Source: Salinisphaera orenii subsp. halophila YIM 95161
GTDB taxonomy: Bacteria > Pseudomonadota > Gammaproteobacteria > Nevskiales > Salinisphaeraceae
Length of the DNA stretch: 64,000 nucleotides
NCBI RefSeq assembly: GCF_003732545.1
Contig: NZ_AYKF01000013.1
Location: 1-64,000, forward strand
Direction of reading: 5' to 3'
How positions within the stretch are numbered: the stretch's first letter is position 1; each line of letters starts with the position of its first letter. Positions 39,644 through 48,235 of this stretch are shown in pieces. The position numbers were made by a program, and so were the translations under genes. Under the pieces are notes generated by a model, which searched no databases, had not been told where the DNA came from, and saw only the letters and a list, made by a program, of their open reading frames with translations.

Positions 39644-39833
39644 TCCGAGCCGCCGTGGGCGTCGGCATCGGCCGTGTCGTCTCCGGGCGCGCCCGCCGGC
39701 CCGGCTCCGCCCCTTCAGACCGAAACCCCGGGGTTGATCCGCCGCAGCCCCTAATTCCCGCGGACCCGCGTGCGTACGGCGAGACCGTACCGAACGCCGA
39801 GCCTCGCGATCTGCGCGGCGGGCGACGACGAAG

Positions 39834-40400
39834 TCAGGTGCGCGGCAGCGTCACCCCGCGCTGTCCCTGGTACTTGCCGCCGCGATCGGCGTACGAGGTC
39901 TCGCAGACCTCGTCGGATTCCAAAAACAGCATCTGTGCGACGCCCTCGTTGGCGTAGATCTTGGCGGGCAGCGGCGTCGTGTTGGAGAACTCGAGCGTCA
40001 CGTGGCCCTCCCACTCCGGCTCCAGCGGCGTGACGTTCACGATAATGCCGCAACGCGCATAGGTGGATTTGCCCAGACAGATCGTGAGCACACTGCGCGG
40101 AATGCGGAAATACTCCACGGTGGAGGCCAGCGCGAAGGAGTTGGGCGGAATGATGCAGACCTCGCCCTCGAAATCGACGAAGCTGGCCGAGTCGAACGCC
40201 TTCGGATCGACCATCGCGGTATTGATGTTGGTGAATATCTTGAAATATGGCGAGCAGCGCACGTCGTAGCCGTAGCTGGACACGCCGTAAGACACGATCC
40301 GGTCGCCGTCGCGCGCCTTGACCTGGCCCGGTTCGAACGGCTCGATCATGCCGTGTTCGGCGGCCATGCGACGGATCCACTTGTCGGACTTGATGCTCAT
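39834..40400 (-). CDS. dcd: dCTP deaminase
   Basis: A 188-residue trimeric enzyme that deaminates dCTP to dUTP for dTMP synthesis. It shows [34 protein letters not shown]-type segment [68 protein letters not shown]-like strands with the catalytic Glu, and [11 protein letters not shown] at the end. Length is normal. It stands alone, convergent with the DUF3108 gene. Confidence 0.95.
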   Translation of the reverse strand: MSIKSDKWIRRMAAEHGMIEPFEPGQVKARDGDRIVSYGVSSYGYDVRCSPYFKIFTNINTAMVDPKAFDSASFVDFEGEVCIIPPNSFALASTVEYFRIPRSVLTICLGKSTYARCGIIVNVTPLEPEWEGHVTLEFSNTTPLPAKIYANEGVAQMLFLESDEVCETSYADRGGKYQGQRGVTLPRT

Positions 40401-40523
40401 TGCGGGGCTTGCGGCGACGGGAAAACGCGCAGTCTAGCGCCTGACTCGCGCTCCGCCCAGCATCGGCCTGATCCGTGGCGGCGGATGTCGTATCGTGTGG
40501 GCGTCATTTCCACGAGTCGTGTC

Positions 40524-41531
40524 ATGCAGGTTCAACTCATTCGCGCCTTCGGCGCCCCGGACGTCTTCGAAGCCGCCGAGATCGACACACCCCGGCCGGG
40601 GCCGGGTCAGCTGCTGGTGCGCCAGATCGCGTCGAGCGTCAATCCAGTCGACACCAAGCTCCGCACCGCCGGGCCGGCGATCGCGCCCGAACTGCCGGCG
40701 GTGCTCGGCTGCGATGTGGCGGGCGTGGTCGAGGCGGTCGGCGACGGCGTGCGGCGCTTTGCACCCGGCGACGCCGTCTACGGCTGTGCCGCCGGCGTGC
40801 GCGGCCACGGCGGCGCCTACGGTGAATACGTCGCGGTCGATGCCGCCTTCATGGCCTTCAAGCCCGACGCCCTCGACTGGCGCGAGACCGCGGCGCTGCC
40901 GCTGGTGACCATCACCGCCTGGGAAGCGCTCGTCGACCGCGCGCGCGTCGCCCCAGGCGACCACGTACTCATTCACGGCGGCGCGGGCGGCGTCGGCCAT
41001 ATCGCCATCCAGCTCGCCAGGGCCCAGGGCGCGCGGGTGGCGACCACGATCTCCTCGGCCGCCAAGGCCGATATCGCCCGTCGCATGGGCGCGGACGAGA
41101 CCATCAACTACCATGAAGAAAGCGTTGACGATTACGTGGAGCGCCTGACCGACGGGCGCGGCTTCGACGTCGTCTTCGACGCCACCGGCGGCTCGGATAT
41201 CGCGACCTCCTTCGCCGGCGCCCGGGTCAACGGCCAGGTCGCGACCATCGTGTCGCAGTACACGGCCGACCTCACGCCCATGCACACCAAGAGCCTGACG
41301 CTGCACACCATCTTCATGCTCACCAGCATGCTCAACGGCGTGCATCCACAGCATCACGGCGAGATCCTCACCAAGGCCGCCGGACTCGCGGCCGCCGATC
41401 AGCTCCGGCCGATGCTCGACGAACGCCGCTTCACCCTCGGAGACATCGCCGCAGCACACGCCCATCTGGAAGCCGGCGCGGCCGTGGGCAAGATCGTCAT
41501 CGATATCGGCGGAGAAGCCAAGACCCTCTGA
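40524..41531 (+). CDS. Zinc-independent alcohol dehydrogenase family / NADPH:quinone reductase
   Basis: A 335-residue medium-chain reductase. The GroES-like N-terminal part has SSVNPVDTKLRT and AVLGCDVAGVVEAVGDGV; the nucleotide-binding part has VLIHGGAGGVGHIAIQLAR. Zinc ligands of classical alcohol dehydrogenases are missing, which fits quinone oxidoreductases. The real substrate is unknown. Two in-frame ATGs are possible (40485 and 40524); the second starts at the conserved MQVQLIRAFG and is preferred. It is divergent from dcd. Confidence 0.85.
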   Translation: MQVQLIRAFGAPDVFEAAEIDTPRPGPGQLLVRQIASSVNPVDTKLRTAGPAIAPELPAVLGCDVAGVVEAVGDGVRRFAPGDAVYGCAAGVRGHGGAYGEYVAVDAAFMAFKPDALDWRETAALPLVTITAWEALVDRARVAPGDHVLIHGGAGGVGHIAIQLARAQGARVATTISSAAKADIARRMGADETINYHEESVDDYVERLTDGRGFDVVFDATGGSDIATSFAGARVNGQVATIVSQYTADLTPMHTKSLTLHTIFMLTSMLNGVHPQHHGEILTKAAGLAAADQLRPMLDERRFTLGDIAAAHAHLEAGAAVGKIVIDIGGEAKTL

Positions 41532-41541
41532 GCGAGGTGCT

Positions 41542-41584
41542 GTTATCAACCCGGGATTAAATACCTTCATGCCGGGTGGATAAC
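41542..41584. repeat. 13-bp imperfect inverted repeat downstream of the quinone reductase
   Basis: GTTATCAACCCGG (41542-41554) and CCGGGTGGATAAC (41572-41584) are inverted repeats with one mismatch and a 17-base AT-rich spacer. It starts 11 bases after the stop codon and abuts the next hairpin. It has no T run, so it may be a protein-binding site or part of a structured RNA rather than a terminator. Confidence 0.55.
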
Positions 41585-41608
41585 GCGAGTATGCGCTGGC
41601 GTACTCGC
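41585..41608. repeat. Adjacent hairpin
   Basis: GCGAGTA (41585-41591) pairs with TACTCGC (41602-41608), with a 10-base loop that can close further (GC/GC). It directly follows the previous inverted repeat, so the two stems could stack. Confidence 0.45.
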
Positions 41609-41650
41609 GCCGGCCATCGGCTGCGAAGCGCTTGAGAATAGAGGACAGAC

Positions 41651-41722
41651 ATGGGCGAGCTTCTATTTTCGAGCACGTTGAAAACAGCTGATGATTCAGC
41701 TGTTCTGGTGCCGGATCAATAG
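41651..41722 (+). CDS. Possible 23-residue small ORF
   Basis: An ATG at 41651 follows an AGAGGA ribosome site at good spacing and opens MGELLFSSTLKTADDSAVLV then PDQ and a TAG stop at 41722. Its second half contains a perfect 8-bp inverted repeat AACAGCTG/CAGCTGTT (41683-41704). No known family. The good ribosome site is the only support; it may be chance. Confidence 0.2.
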   Translation: MGELLFSSTLKTADDSAVLVPDQ

Positions 41723-41744
41723 CCGAGCGACCGGGATATTGAAA

Positions 41745-41773
41745 GACAGGGGCGGAGACGGTCCGCCCCTGTC
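41745..41773 (-). terminator. Probable terminator of the variant PEP-CTERM gene
   Basis: A perfect 12-bp stem GACAGGGGCGGA / TCCGCCCCTGTC with a 5-base loop lies 28 bases after the stop at 41802 and is followed on the minus strand by TTTCAATAT. The stem is strong, the T run weak. It could also act on transcripts from the plus strand. Confidence 0.55.
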
Positions 41774-41801
41774 CGGCCACTGGTCGGCCCCGCGGCCGGC
41801 G

Positions 41802-42485
41802 TCAGCCGATACGGCGTGTCCGCCACGCGCCGAGTCCGACCAGCATCAGGGCCAGCCAGGCAAGCGCGGTGCCCGCCGGTTCGGCCACGTCCACCGGCGG
41901 CGGCTGCCCGCCGTCGACGACGAAGCTGCTGTCGTCACCGTCGCCGATGCCCTGGATGTGGGCGGCGGAAATATAGCCCGCCGCGTTGGGGACGAACGGC
42001 GATGCGCCCAGCGCGTCGGCGAAGATCAGGTCGTAAACGGCCTGCTCGGCCCCATCGAGGCGCCCACCGGTGCCCTGGACGGCCCAGTTGAAGGCCAGAT
42101 TGTAGTCGCCGGTGCCCGTCGGCCCCGCATTCAGACCCGCCTGGTTGAACACGGCATCCGCACAGTTTCCGCTCGTACAGCTGAGCGACTGAACGCTCGG
42201 CGAAAGCGAGAACGCCCAGCCCGACTGGGCATTGGCGTTGCGTCCCCCCTGCACGAAATCGCCGCCATCGAGCAGCGACATCAGCGTCAACGTACCCGTC
42301 GTGGCGCCGGTTTCGTAAGAGAACTCCGCGCTGAGCCATGGCAGCGCTCCCGTCGGGGTCGCTCCGGTATACACCGAATCGAGATCGATGGTCTGGGTCA
42401 TCGGCACGGCCAGCGCCGCCCCGCCCCAGGCCGCCGCCAAAAATACACCGGCCTCGAGCAACCGTCTGATATACCTCGCACGCAT
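41802..42485 (-). CDS. PEP-CTERM-like exported protein with variant (AEP) sorting motif
   Basis: A 227-residue protein with a signal peptide (about 1-26, AGVFLAAAWGGAALA) and a beta-rich, Gly/Thr/Ser/Ala-rich mature part with one Cys pair (CTSGNC). The C-terminus (200-227) has the three-part layout of an exosortase signal: short motif, hydrophobic helix and basic tail (WRTRRIG). The motif reads VAEPAG instead of VPEP, so Ala replaces the first Pro. The ATG at 42485 has a GAGGTG ribosome site; the frame is open to 42554 but that part looks like leader. A sigma-54-like element lies 70 bases upstream. The family of the mature part is not recognised. Confidence 0.8.
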   Translation of the reverse strand: MRARYIRRLLEAGVFLAAAWGGAALAVPMTQTIDLDSVYTGATPTGALPWLSAEFSYETGATTGTLTLMSLLDGGDFVQGGRNANAQSGWAFSLSPSVQSLSCTSGNCADAVFNQAGLNAGPTGTGDYNLAFNWAVQGTGGRLDGAEQAVYDLIFADALGASPFVPNAAGYISAAHIQGIGDGDDSSFVVDGGQPPPVDVAEPAGTALAWLALMLVGLGAWRTRRIG

Positions 42486-42554
42486 GGCCTGCACCTCGTT
42501 CCATTGTGGCGCCCTGCCCTCGGCAGGGAGGAAAACCGGCATCGGGCCAAACAT

Positions 42555-42570
42555 TGCATATTTCGTGCCG
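42555..42570 (-). promoter_or_regulatory. Sigma-54-like promoter of the variant PEP-CTERM gene
   Basis: On the minus strand CGGCACGAAATATGCA matches 10 of the 12 fixed RpoN positions with the exact GG-N10-GC spacing. It lies 70 bases before the ATG at 42485, about the same distance as at the 34.5 kb PEP-CTERM gene. Confidence 0.65.
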
Positions 42571-42940
42571 TTTTACAGACCACTGAACATATTGATTTTT
42601 TCTGGGGGTAACCGCGTCCACGCGCTGTAGATGTCAGAAGCGCCGACAGCTGAGCGCTCGAACCGGACGGTCCGCCGGCCGCCGAGCCCGATTCTTGTCG
42701 GTGGCGACCCGCCGGCTCACGTTCCGGCAAGCCGTGTCGATTCGGGCAGTTGCCCAGCATCAACCATAGATCGGCTGCCCGCCGGGCAACATCGGGCATA
42801 CACACGGGCCCGGGAGGCCGCGCCATCCAGCGCGGCGGCAGAACGTGGCCCGGGAGCGACCGGATGCAAGAACTTCCGACATCCCATCAGCCAGCGGCCG
42901 CGGCACATCGAATCTTCACGGGCCGGAACGGGTCACACGA
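42571..42940. other. Gene-free stretch between the PEP-CTERM-like and DUF1127 genes
   Basis: About 370 bases. One frame on the plus strand (42631-42951) is Arg/Ala/Pro-rich with no domain and is not believed. A small near-palindrome TGCCCG-C-CGGGCA occurs near 42778. Nothing else is recognised. Confidence 0.4.
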
Positions 42941-43222
42941 TCATCGAGTAGCACCCGTTGTCTTTCGCCGTTGTCTTTCACCGTCATTCAACCGTTGACG
43001 CAGCTGCGCGCGGCTATGACCGAGATCACAAAGACTATGGTCGTCGCGTTTCAACAGTGCCTTCACGGCCCGGCGTTTGCGCCAGGCCTGCACCGCCCGC
43101 CCGAGCCGCGCGAACAGCCATAGGGGCGGCATCGCCGGCATATGGAGCCGATCGAGCCGGGCACGTTGCTGTTCGGCCTGCTGCGCGATCGTTGGGTTGG
43201 ATCGGCTGGAATAGTCACGCAT
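42941..43222 (-). CDS. DUF1127 (YjiS-like) small basic protein
   Basis: A 93-residue basic protein. The C-terminal half, with RRAVKALLKRDDHSLCDLGHSRAQLRQRL, has the DUF1127 pattern (Leu-x-Asp-h-Gly near the end). In other proteobacteria small DUF1127 proteins influence phosphate, carbon or RNA metabolism, but the N-terminal extension here has no known role. A GGAG site lies before the ATG. It is divergent from the LysR gene, which might control it. Confidence 0.7.
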   Translation of the reverse strand: MRDYSSRSNPTIAQQAEQQRARLDRLHMPAMPPLWLFARLGRAVQAWRKRRAVKALLKRDDHSLCDLGHSRAQLRQRLNDGERQRRKTTGATR

Positions 43223-43372
43223 GGCTCATCTCCATAGGGCGTGCCATCGGCAGGCCCGCCGGGTGTATCGCGTGCCCGCTCGTCGAGGCACGAAGCCAGC
43301 CTGCGCCTGTGCCTGTGTTCATTCCAGCGAAACGTTTTATACTCTGCTTTCAATATTTATTAACGCAAACCC

Positions 43373-44275
43373 ATGACTCGATCGCCTGCGCCGAATGTAT
43401 CGAACGTTCAGCCGCTGCTGGATACGGATGTGCTGCGCAGCTTCGTCGCCATCGCCGAATACGGCAGCTTCACGCGCGCCGCCAAGGCCGTGTTTCGCAC
43501 CCCGTCGGCGCTGAGCATGCAGATCAAGCGGCTGGAAACCACGCTCGACCAATCCCTGTTCGTACGTGAAGCGCGGCGCGTGCAGCTGACCGCGCACGGC
43601 GAGCTGCTGCTGCGCTATGCGCGCCGGCTGTTGCAGCTCAACGCCGAGGCCGTGGCCTGCTTCCTGGCTCCCACGCTGGAAGGCACGGTGCGGATCGGCA
43701 CCCCGGACGATGTGGGGACGCGGGTATTGCCACAGGTACTCTCGGGCTTCGCTGCGTCGCACCCGGCGGTGCAGGTCGACGTGATGGCGGGTGTGAGCCG
43801 GGTCATGCTCGAACGACTGGATGCGGGCGAAATCGACCTGGCGCTGGTGACTGCGGGCAGCCGCGACGTCGATCCGGAACGCGGCGAGGTCGTGGCGACC
43901 GAGCCGCTGGTGTGGGTCGCCCGCGCCGACGGCACCGCCCGCCTGCGCGAGCCGCTACCGGTGGCACTCGCCGAACACGGCTGCGTGTGGCGCGCGAGCG
44001 CGGTCGACGCGCTCGATCGCGCCGGCCGGCCGTACCGCGTGGCCTACAGCAGCGAACACAGCGCCGGTCAGCGCGCCGCCGTTCAGGCGGATCTGGCGGT
44101 GGCGCCGCTGCCGCGTTCGCTGGCGAACTCGCCGCTGCTGGAAATCGTCGACGACCCGAAGCTGCCGGCGCTCGCCGACACACACATCCTGCTCGTCACC
44201 GGCGCCCGGCGCTCCGAGGCGGCCATAACGCTCGCGCAACACGTCGTCGACGCGTTTCGCGCCCTGCGCGGCTAG
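43373..44275 (+). CDS. LysR family transcriptional regulator (LrhA-like)
   Basis: A 300-residue regulator. The winged helix-turn-helix is at about 16-75 (DVLRSFVAIAEYGSFTRAAK...SALSMQIKRLE), followed by the inducer-binding domain (VRIGTPDDVG, LLRYARRLLQLNAEA hinge). The middle resembles LrhA/HexA-type regulators. LysR proteins usually control a divergent neighbour; here that is the DUF1127 gene. The 150-base gap is AT-rich and has a -10-like TATACT (43338-43343). Its stop lies 6 bases from the apbC stop, convergent. Confidence 0.92.
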   Translation: MTRSPAPNVSNVQPLLDTDVLRSFVAIAEYGSFTRAAKAVFRTPSALSMQIKRLETTLDQSLFVREARRVQLTAHGELLLRYARRLLQLNAEAVACFLAPTLEGTVRIGTPDDVGTRVLPQVLSGFAASHPAVQVDVMAGVSRVMLERLDAGEIDLALVTAGSRDVDPERGEVVATEPLVWVARADGTARLREPLPVALAEHGCVWRASAVDALDRAGRPYRVAYSSEHSAGQRAAVQADLAVAPLPRSLANSPLLEIVDDPKLPALADTHILLVTGARRSEAAITLAQHVVDAFRALRG

Positions 44276-44281
44276 AAGCGG

Positions 44282-45373
44282 TCAGCTATTCTCGACCTTG
44301 ATGTTCGGGAACTTGCTGGCGTAGTCCTTCTTCTGACGGGCCAGCCGCGCGGCCGTCTTGCGGGACATGTCCAGATAGGCCGCGGCGATCGCGCCCTCCG
44401 GCTGCGCGACCACGCTCGGATGCCCCGAATCCGCGTTCTCGCGAATGGAGATGTCCAGGGGCAGCTGGCCGAGCAGGTCCACGTTGTATTCGTCGGCCAG
44501 GGTCTGTCCGCCGTGTTCACCGAAGATATGCTCCTCGTGACCGCACTTGGAGCAGATGTGGGTGCTCATGTTCTCGACGATGCCCAGCACGGGCACGTTG
44601 ACCTTGTTGAACATCTCCACGCCCTTCCGGGCGTCGATCAGGGCCAGATCCTGGGGCGTGGTCACCACCACCGCGCCCGAGACCGGAATCTTCTGCGCCA
44701 GCGTGAGCTGGATGTCGCCCGTGCCGGGCGGCAGGTCGATGATCAGATAGTCCAGATCGTCCCAGGCGGTCTGGAACAGCATCTGCTGCAGCGCCGAGGT
44801 GACCATGGGTCCGCGCAGGATCGCCGGCGAATCCTTGTCGATGAGATAGCCGATGGACATCGTCTGCATGCCGTGGGCTTCCATCGGCAGCAGGGTGTTG
44901 CCGTCCTTGCCCTGGGCGCGCCCCTCGATCCCCATCAGCCGCGGCTGGCTGGGCCCGTAGATGTCGGCATCGAGCAGACCGACCGAGGCGCCGTCGGCCT
45001 TGAGCGCGAGCGCCAGGTTGGCCGCGACCGTCGACTTGCCGACGCCGCCCTTGGCCGAGGCCACGGCGATGATGTTTCGCACCGAATCCAGCCGCTTGAG
45101 CGACGACTGGACCGCGCGTGCGGCCACCGTGAAACCGACGGTGACATCGGCCCGCTCGATGCCCTCCACCGCCTCGAGCATGCCGCGAACCCGTTCGGCC
45201 AGTTCCTGGCCGTAGTCGCCGCAGGGAAAGCCGAGATCGAGCTCGAGCTTGACGTGCCCGCCGTCGACCTCGAGCGAACGCACGGCGCGCGCACTCATCA
45301 GGTCGGTACCGAGATAGGGTTCGTTGAAGCGCCCGAGGCGGGCCTCGACAGTCTGTTTCAGGGAATCGCTCAT
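44282..45373 (-). CDS. apbC: Iron-sulfur cluster carrier protein ApbC (Mrp)
   Basis: A 363-residue P-loop NTPase of the MinD/Mrp family that carries and delivers Fe-S clusters. It has an N-terminal DUF59-like domain (about 1-95), the deviant Walker A VASAKGGVGKSTVAANLALAL, DLPPGTGDIQLTLAQ and the C-x2-C cluster motif in HICSKCGHEEHIFG. The start at 45373 (MSDSLKQTVEARLGRF) is preferred over the open extension to 45457. It is divergent from metG, the usual arrangement in gammaproteobacteria. Confidence 0.95.
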   Translation of the reverse strand: MSDSLKQTVEARLGRFNEPYLGTDLMSARAVRSLEVDGGHVKLELDLGFPCGDYGQELAERVRGMLEAVEGIERADVTVGFTVAARAVQSSLKRLDSVRNIIAVASAKGGVGKSTVAANLALALKADGASVGLLDADIYGPSQPRLMGIEGRAQGKDGNTLLPMEAHGMQTMSIGYLIDKDSPAILRGPMVTSALQQMLFQTAWDDLDYLIIDLPPGTGDIQLTLAQKIPVSGAVVVTTPQDLALIDARKGVEMFNKVNVPVLGIVENMSTHICSKCGHEEHIFGEHGGQTLADEYNVDLLGQLPLDISIRENADSGHPSVVAQPEGAIAAAYLDMSRKTAARLARQKKDYASKFPNIKVENS

Positions 45374-45495
45374 GGCGTGTGTCCCGATTGATCGCATGAA
45401 TTGAACTGCCCGCGATGATAGCAAGGACCGGCCGGCCACCGGGGGTGCCTGTGGCATACTGGCGGGCTCGAAAACGCTTCCAGAACAGCCCTGCC

Positions 45496-47565
45496 ATGGC
45501 GCGCGACATCCTCGTCACATCCGCTCTGCCCTATGCCAACGGGTCGATCCATCTCGGCCATCTGGTGGAATACATCCAGACCGACGTCTGGGTGCGTTTC
45601 CAGAAGCTGCGCGGCAACCGCTGTATTTATGTCTGCGCGGACGACGCCCACGGCACGCCGATCATGCTCAAGGCCCGCGCCGAAGGCATCGAGCCGGAAG
45701 AGCTCATCCGGCGCGTCGGCGAGGAACACCAGCGCGACTTCGCCGATTTCGCGATCGGCTTCGACAACTACCACTCGACGCATTCGGACGAGAACCGGGA
45801 GCTGGCCGAGACCATCTACAACGCGCTCGACGCCGCCGGCCATATCGCCAAGCGCACGATCTCCCAGGCCTTCGATCCGGACAAACAGATGTTTCTGCCG
45901 GATCGCTTCATCCGCGGCGAATGCCCGAAATGCGGCACCGCCGAGCAGTACGGCGACGCCTGTGAGGCCTGCGGCGCGACCTACCAGCCGACCGAGCTCA
46001 AGAATGCCGTCTCGGTGCTGTCCGGGGCGACGCCGGTCGAGCGCGATTCCGAGCACTATTTCTTCCAGCTCGCCGACTTCGAGGACTTCCTGCATCGCTG
46101 GACGCGCAGCGAGCATCTGCAGGAGGCCGTCACCCGCAAGCTCGACGAATGGTTCGAGGCCGGCCTCAAGGATTGGGACATCTCCCGCGATGCGCCCTAT
46201 TTCGGCTTCAAGATCCCGGGCACCGACGACAAGTACTTCTATGTCTGGCTGGATGCGCCGATCGGCTACATGGCCAGCTTCGCGAATCTCTGCGCCCGTC
46301 GCGACGACCTCGACTTCGATGCCTTCTGGAAAGCCGGTTCCGAGGCCGAGCTGTACCACTTCATCGGCAAGGACATCGTCTACTTCCATGCCCTGTTCTG
46401 GCCGGCGATGCTCGAAGGCGCGGGCTATCGCACGCCCACCGCCATTCACGCGCACGGCTTTCTAACCGTCAACGGCGAGAAGATGTCCAAGTCGCGCGGC
46501 ACCTTCATCAAGGCGCGTACCTGGCTGGAGCATCTGCCGGCAGAGTTTCTGCGCTACTACTTCGCCGCCAAGCTCTCGGGCAAGGTCGAGGATCTGGACC
46601 TGAACCTCGACGATTTCGTCGCCCGCATCAACTCGGACCTGGTCGGCAAGTACGTCAACATCGCCAGCCGCTGTGCGAACTTCATCAGCAAGCGCTTCGA
46701 CGGCCGGCTGGCCGATACGCTGGACAGGCCCGAACTTTTCGAGCGTTTCGCGGCCGCCGCCGACGAGATCGGGCAGCACTACGAGCAGCGCCGCTTCGCG
46801 CAGGCGATCCGCACGATCATGGCGCTGGCCGACGAGGCCAACGCCTATGTCGCCGAGCGCGCGCCCTGGCAGCTGGCCAAGGAAGGCGGCCGCGAGGACG
46901 AGCTACAGCAAATCTGCACGACCGCGCTCGCGCTGTTCGCCCAGCTCACGATCTATCTCAAGCCGGTGTTGCCCGAAACGGCCGAACGCGCCGAGGCGTT
47001 TCTGAACGTCGAGCCGCTGAGCTGGGCGGATCTCGCCACGCCCGTCTCCGGCACGATCCGCAAGTTCAAACCGCTGCTGCGGCGTGTCGAACAGCCCGCG
47101 ATCGACAAGATGCTGGCCGCGAGCCAAGAAGATCTGGCCGCCAAGCCGGCGCCGCAGAGCGAACCGGCCCAAGACGCCCAGACCGACGCCCAGCCCTCGA
47201 AAGCGCCGGGCAAGAAGGAGCCGGACACGCAAGGCGCGGCCACCGACACGATCGATATCGCCGACTTCGCCAAGGTGGACCTGCGGGTCGCGCGTATTGA
47301 AGCCGCCGATCACGTCGAGGGCGCGGACAAGCTGCTGCGGCTCACACTCGACGTGGGCGCACTCGGCAGGAAGCAGGTCTTCGCCGGCATCAAGGCCGCC
47401 TACGACCCAGCCCAGCTCGAAGGCCGGCTGACCGTCATGGTCGCCAACCTTGCACCGCGCAAGATGCGTTTCGGCGTGTCCGAAGGCATGGTGCTGGCGG
47501 CCGGTGATTCGCCGCATATCCTGTCACCGGACGCGGGTGCTGCGCCGGGCGACAAGATCAAGTAG
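45496..47565 (+). CDS. metG: Methionine--tRNA ligase
   Basis: A 689-residue class I synthetase. HIGH-like [15 protein letters not shown] is at the N-terminus; the zinc knuckle is [21 protein letters not shown] and KMSKS is in [12 protein letters not shown]. The C-terminal domain (about 580-689; [24 protein letters not shown]) is the EMAP-like tRNA-binding domain, joined by an Ala/Pro/Lys/Asp linker. The ATG at 45496 ([16 protein letters not shown]) is the family start, although the frame opens at 45415. It is followed after 2 bases by rnfB. Confidence 0.97.
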   Translation: MARDILVTSALPYANGSIHLGHLVEYIQTDVWVRFQKLRGNRCIYVCADDAHGTPIMLKARAEGIEPEELIRRVGEEHQRDFADFAIGFDNYHSTHSDENRELAETIYNALDAAGHIAKRTISQAFDPDKQMFLPDRFIRGECPKCGTAEQYGDACEACGATYQPTELKNAVSVLSGATPVERDSEHYFFQLADFEDFLHRWTRSEHLQEAVTRKLDEWFEAGLKDWDISRDAPYFGFKIPGTDDKYFYVWLDAPIGYMASFANLCARRDDLDFDAFWKAGSEAELYHFIGKDIVYFHALFWPAMLEGAGYRTPTAIHAHGFLTVNGEKMSKSRGTFIKARTWLEHLPAEFLRYYFAAKLSGKVEDLDLNLDDFVARINSDLVGKYVNIASRCANFISKRFDGRLADTLDRPELFERFAAAADEIGQHYEQRRFAQAIRTIMALADEANAYVAERAPWQLAKEGGREDELQQICTTALALFAQLTIYLKPVLPETAERAEAFLNVEPLSWADLATPVSGTIRKFKPLLRRVEQPAIDKMLAASQEDLAAKPAPQSEPAQDAQTDAQPSKAPGKKEPDTQGAATDTIDIADFAKVDLRVARIEAADHVEGADKLLRLTLDVGALGRKQVFAGIKAAYDPAQLEGRLTVMVANLAPRKMRFGVSEGMVLAAGDSPHILSPDAGAAPGDKIK

Positions 47566-47567
47566 TC

Positions 47568-48218
47568 ATGGACGAGGCCCGCGTCGATGCCATCGATGCC
47601 CTGCTGCCGCAGACCCAGTGCCGGCGCTGCGGCTACGACGGCTGCCGGCCCTATGCCGAGGCGATCGCCGCGGGCGAGACGGACATCAACCGCTGCCCAC
47701 CCGGCGGCGACGCCACGGTCGAACGCCTGGCAGCACTCACCGGCGAGACGGTCAAGCCGATCGAGCCGGAATGCGGCGATGCCAGCATTCCCAAGGTGGC
47801 CTACATCCGCGAGGCCGAGTGCATCGGCTGTACGCGCTGTATCCAGGTCTGCCCCACCGACGCCATCATCGGCGCGGCCAAGCAGATGCATACGGTGATC
47901 GAGTTCGACTGCACCGGCTGCGAGCTGTGCGTGCCCGCCTGTCCGGTCGACTGTATCGACATGCCGGAATCGGACGCCGAGAGCGGCCAGCCGCTGTGGC
48001 CGCCGCAGCGCGCGATCGACGCCGAACGCGCCGCGCGCGCCCGCGAGCTGTTCGAGGCGCGCCGCCGACGTCTGAACCAGAAGACCACCCGCCGTCGGCG
48101 CAGCAATCGGCACGATGCCACCGTCGATGCGCGCGAGGACGCGGCCGCCGGCTCCGCGGACAAGAAAGCCACGATCGCCGACGCCATCGCCCGTGCGAAG
48201 GCGCGCCGCACCCCGTAG
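47568..48218 (+). CDS. rnfB: RnfB/RsxB-like ferredoxin protein (electron transport complex subunit B)
   Basis: A 216-residue iron-sulfur protein. Residues 1-50 carry the four-Cys cluster motif ([18 protein letters not shown]...RCPPGG) of RnfB, and two ferredoxin motifs follow: [18 protein letters not shown] and [17 protein letters not shown]. The tail (about 150-216) is highly basic and Ala-rich. The N-terminal membrane helix of canonical RnfB is missing and no rnfA/C/D/G/E genes are near, so it is an orphan, probably soluble electron carrier. It lies between metG and nth. Confidence 0.88.
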   Translation: MDEARVDAIDALLPQTQCRRCGYDGCRPYAEAIAAGETDINRCPPGGDATVERLAALTGETVKPIEPECGDASIPKVAYIREAECIGCTRCIQVCPTDAIIGAAKQMHTVIEFDCTGCELCVPACPVDCIDMPESDAESGQPLWPPQRAIDAERAARARELFEARRRRLNQKTTRRRRSNRHDATVDAREDAAAGSADKKATIADAIARAKARRTP

Positions 48219-48235
48219 CCGCCACTGATCGATTC

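Noticed and set aside
42631-42951. 106-codon plus-strand frame between the PEP-CTERM-like and DUF1127 genes
   Set aside because: Arg/Ala/Pro-rich with no domain and overlaps the DUF1127 gene end.
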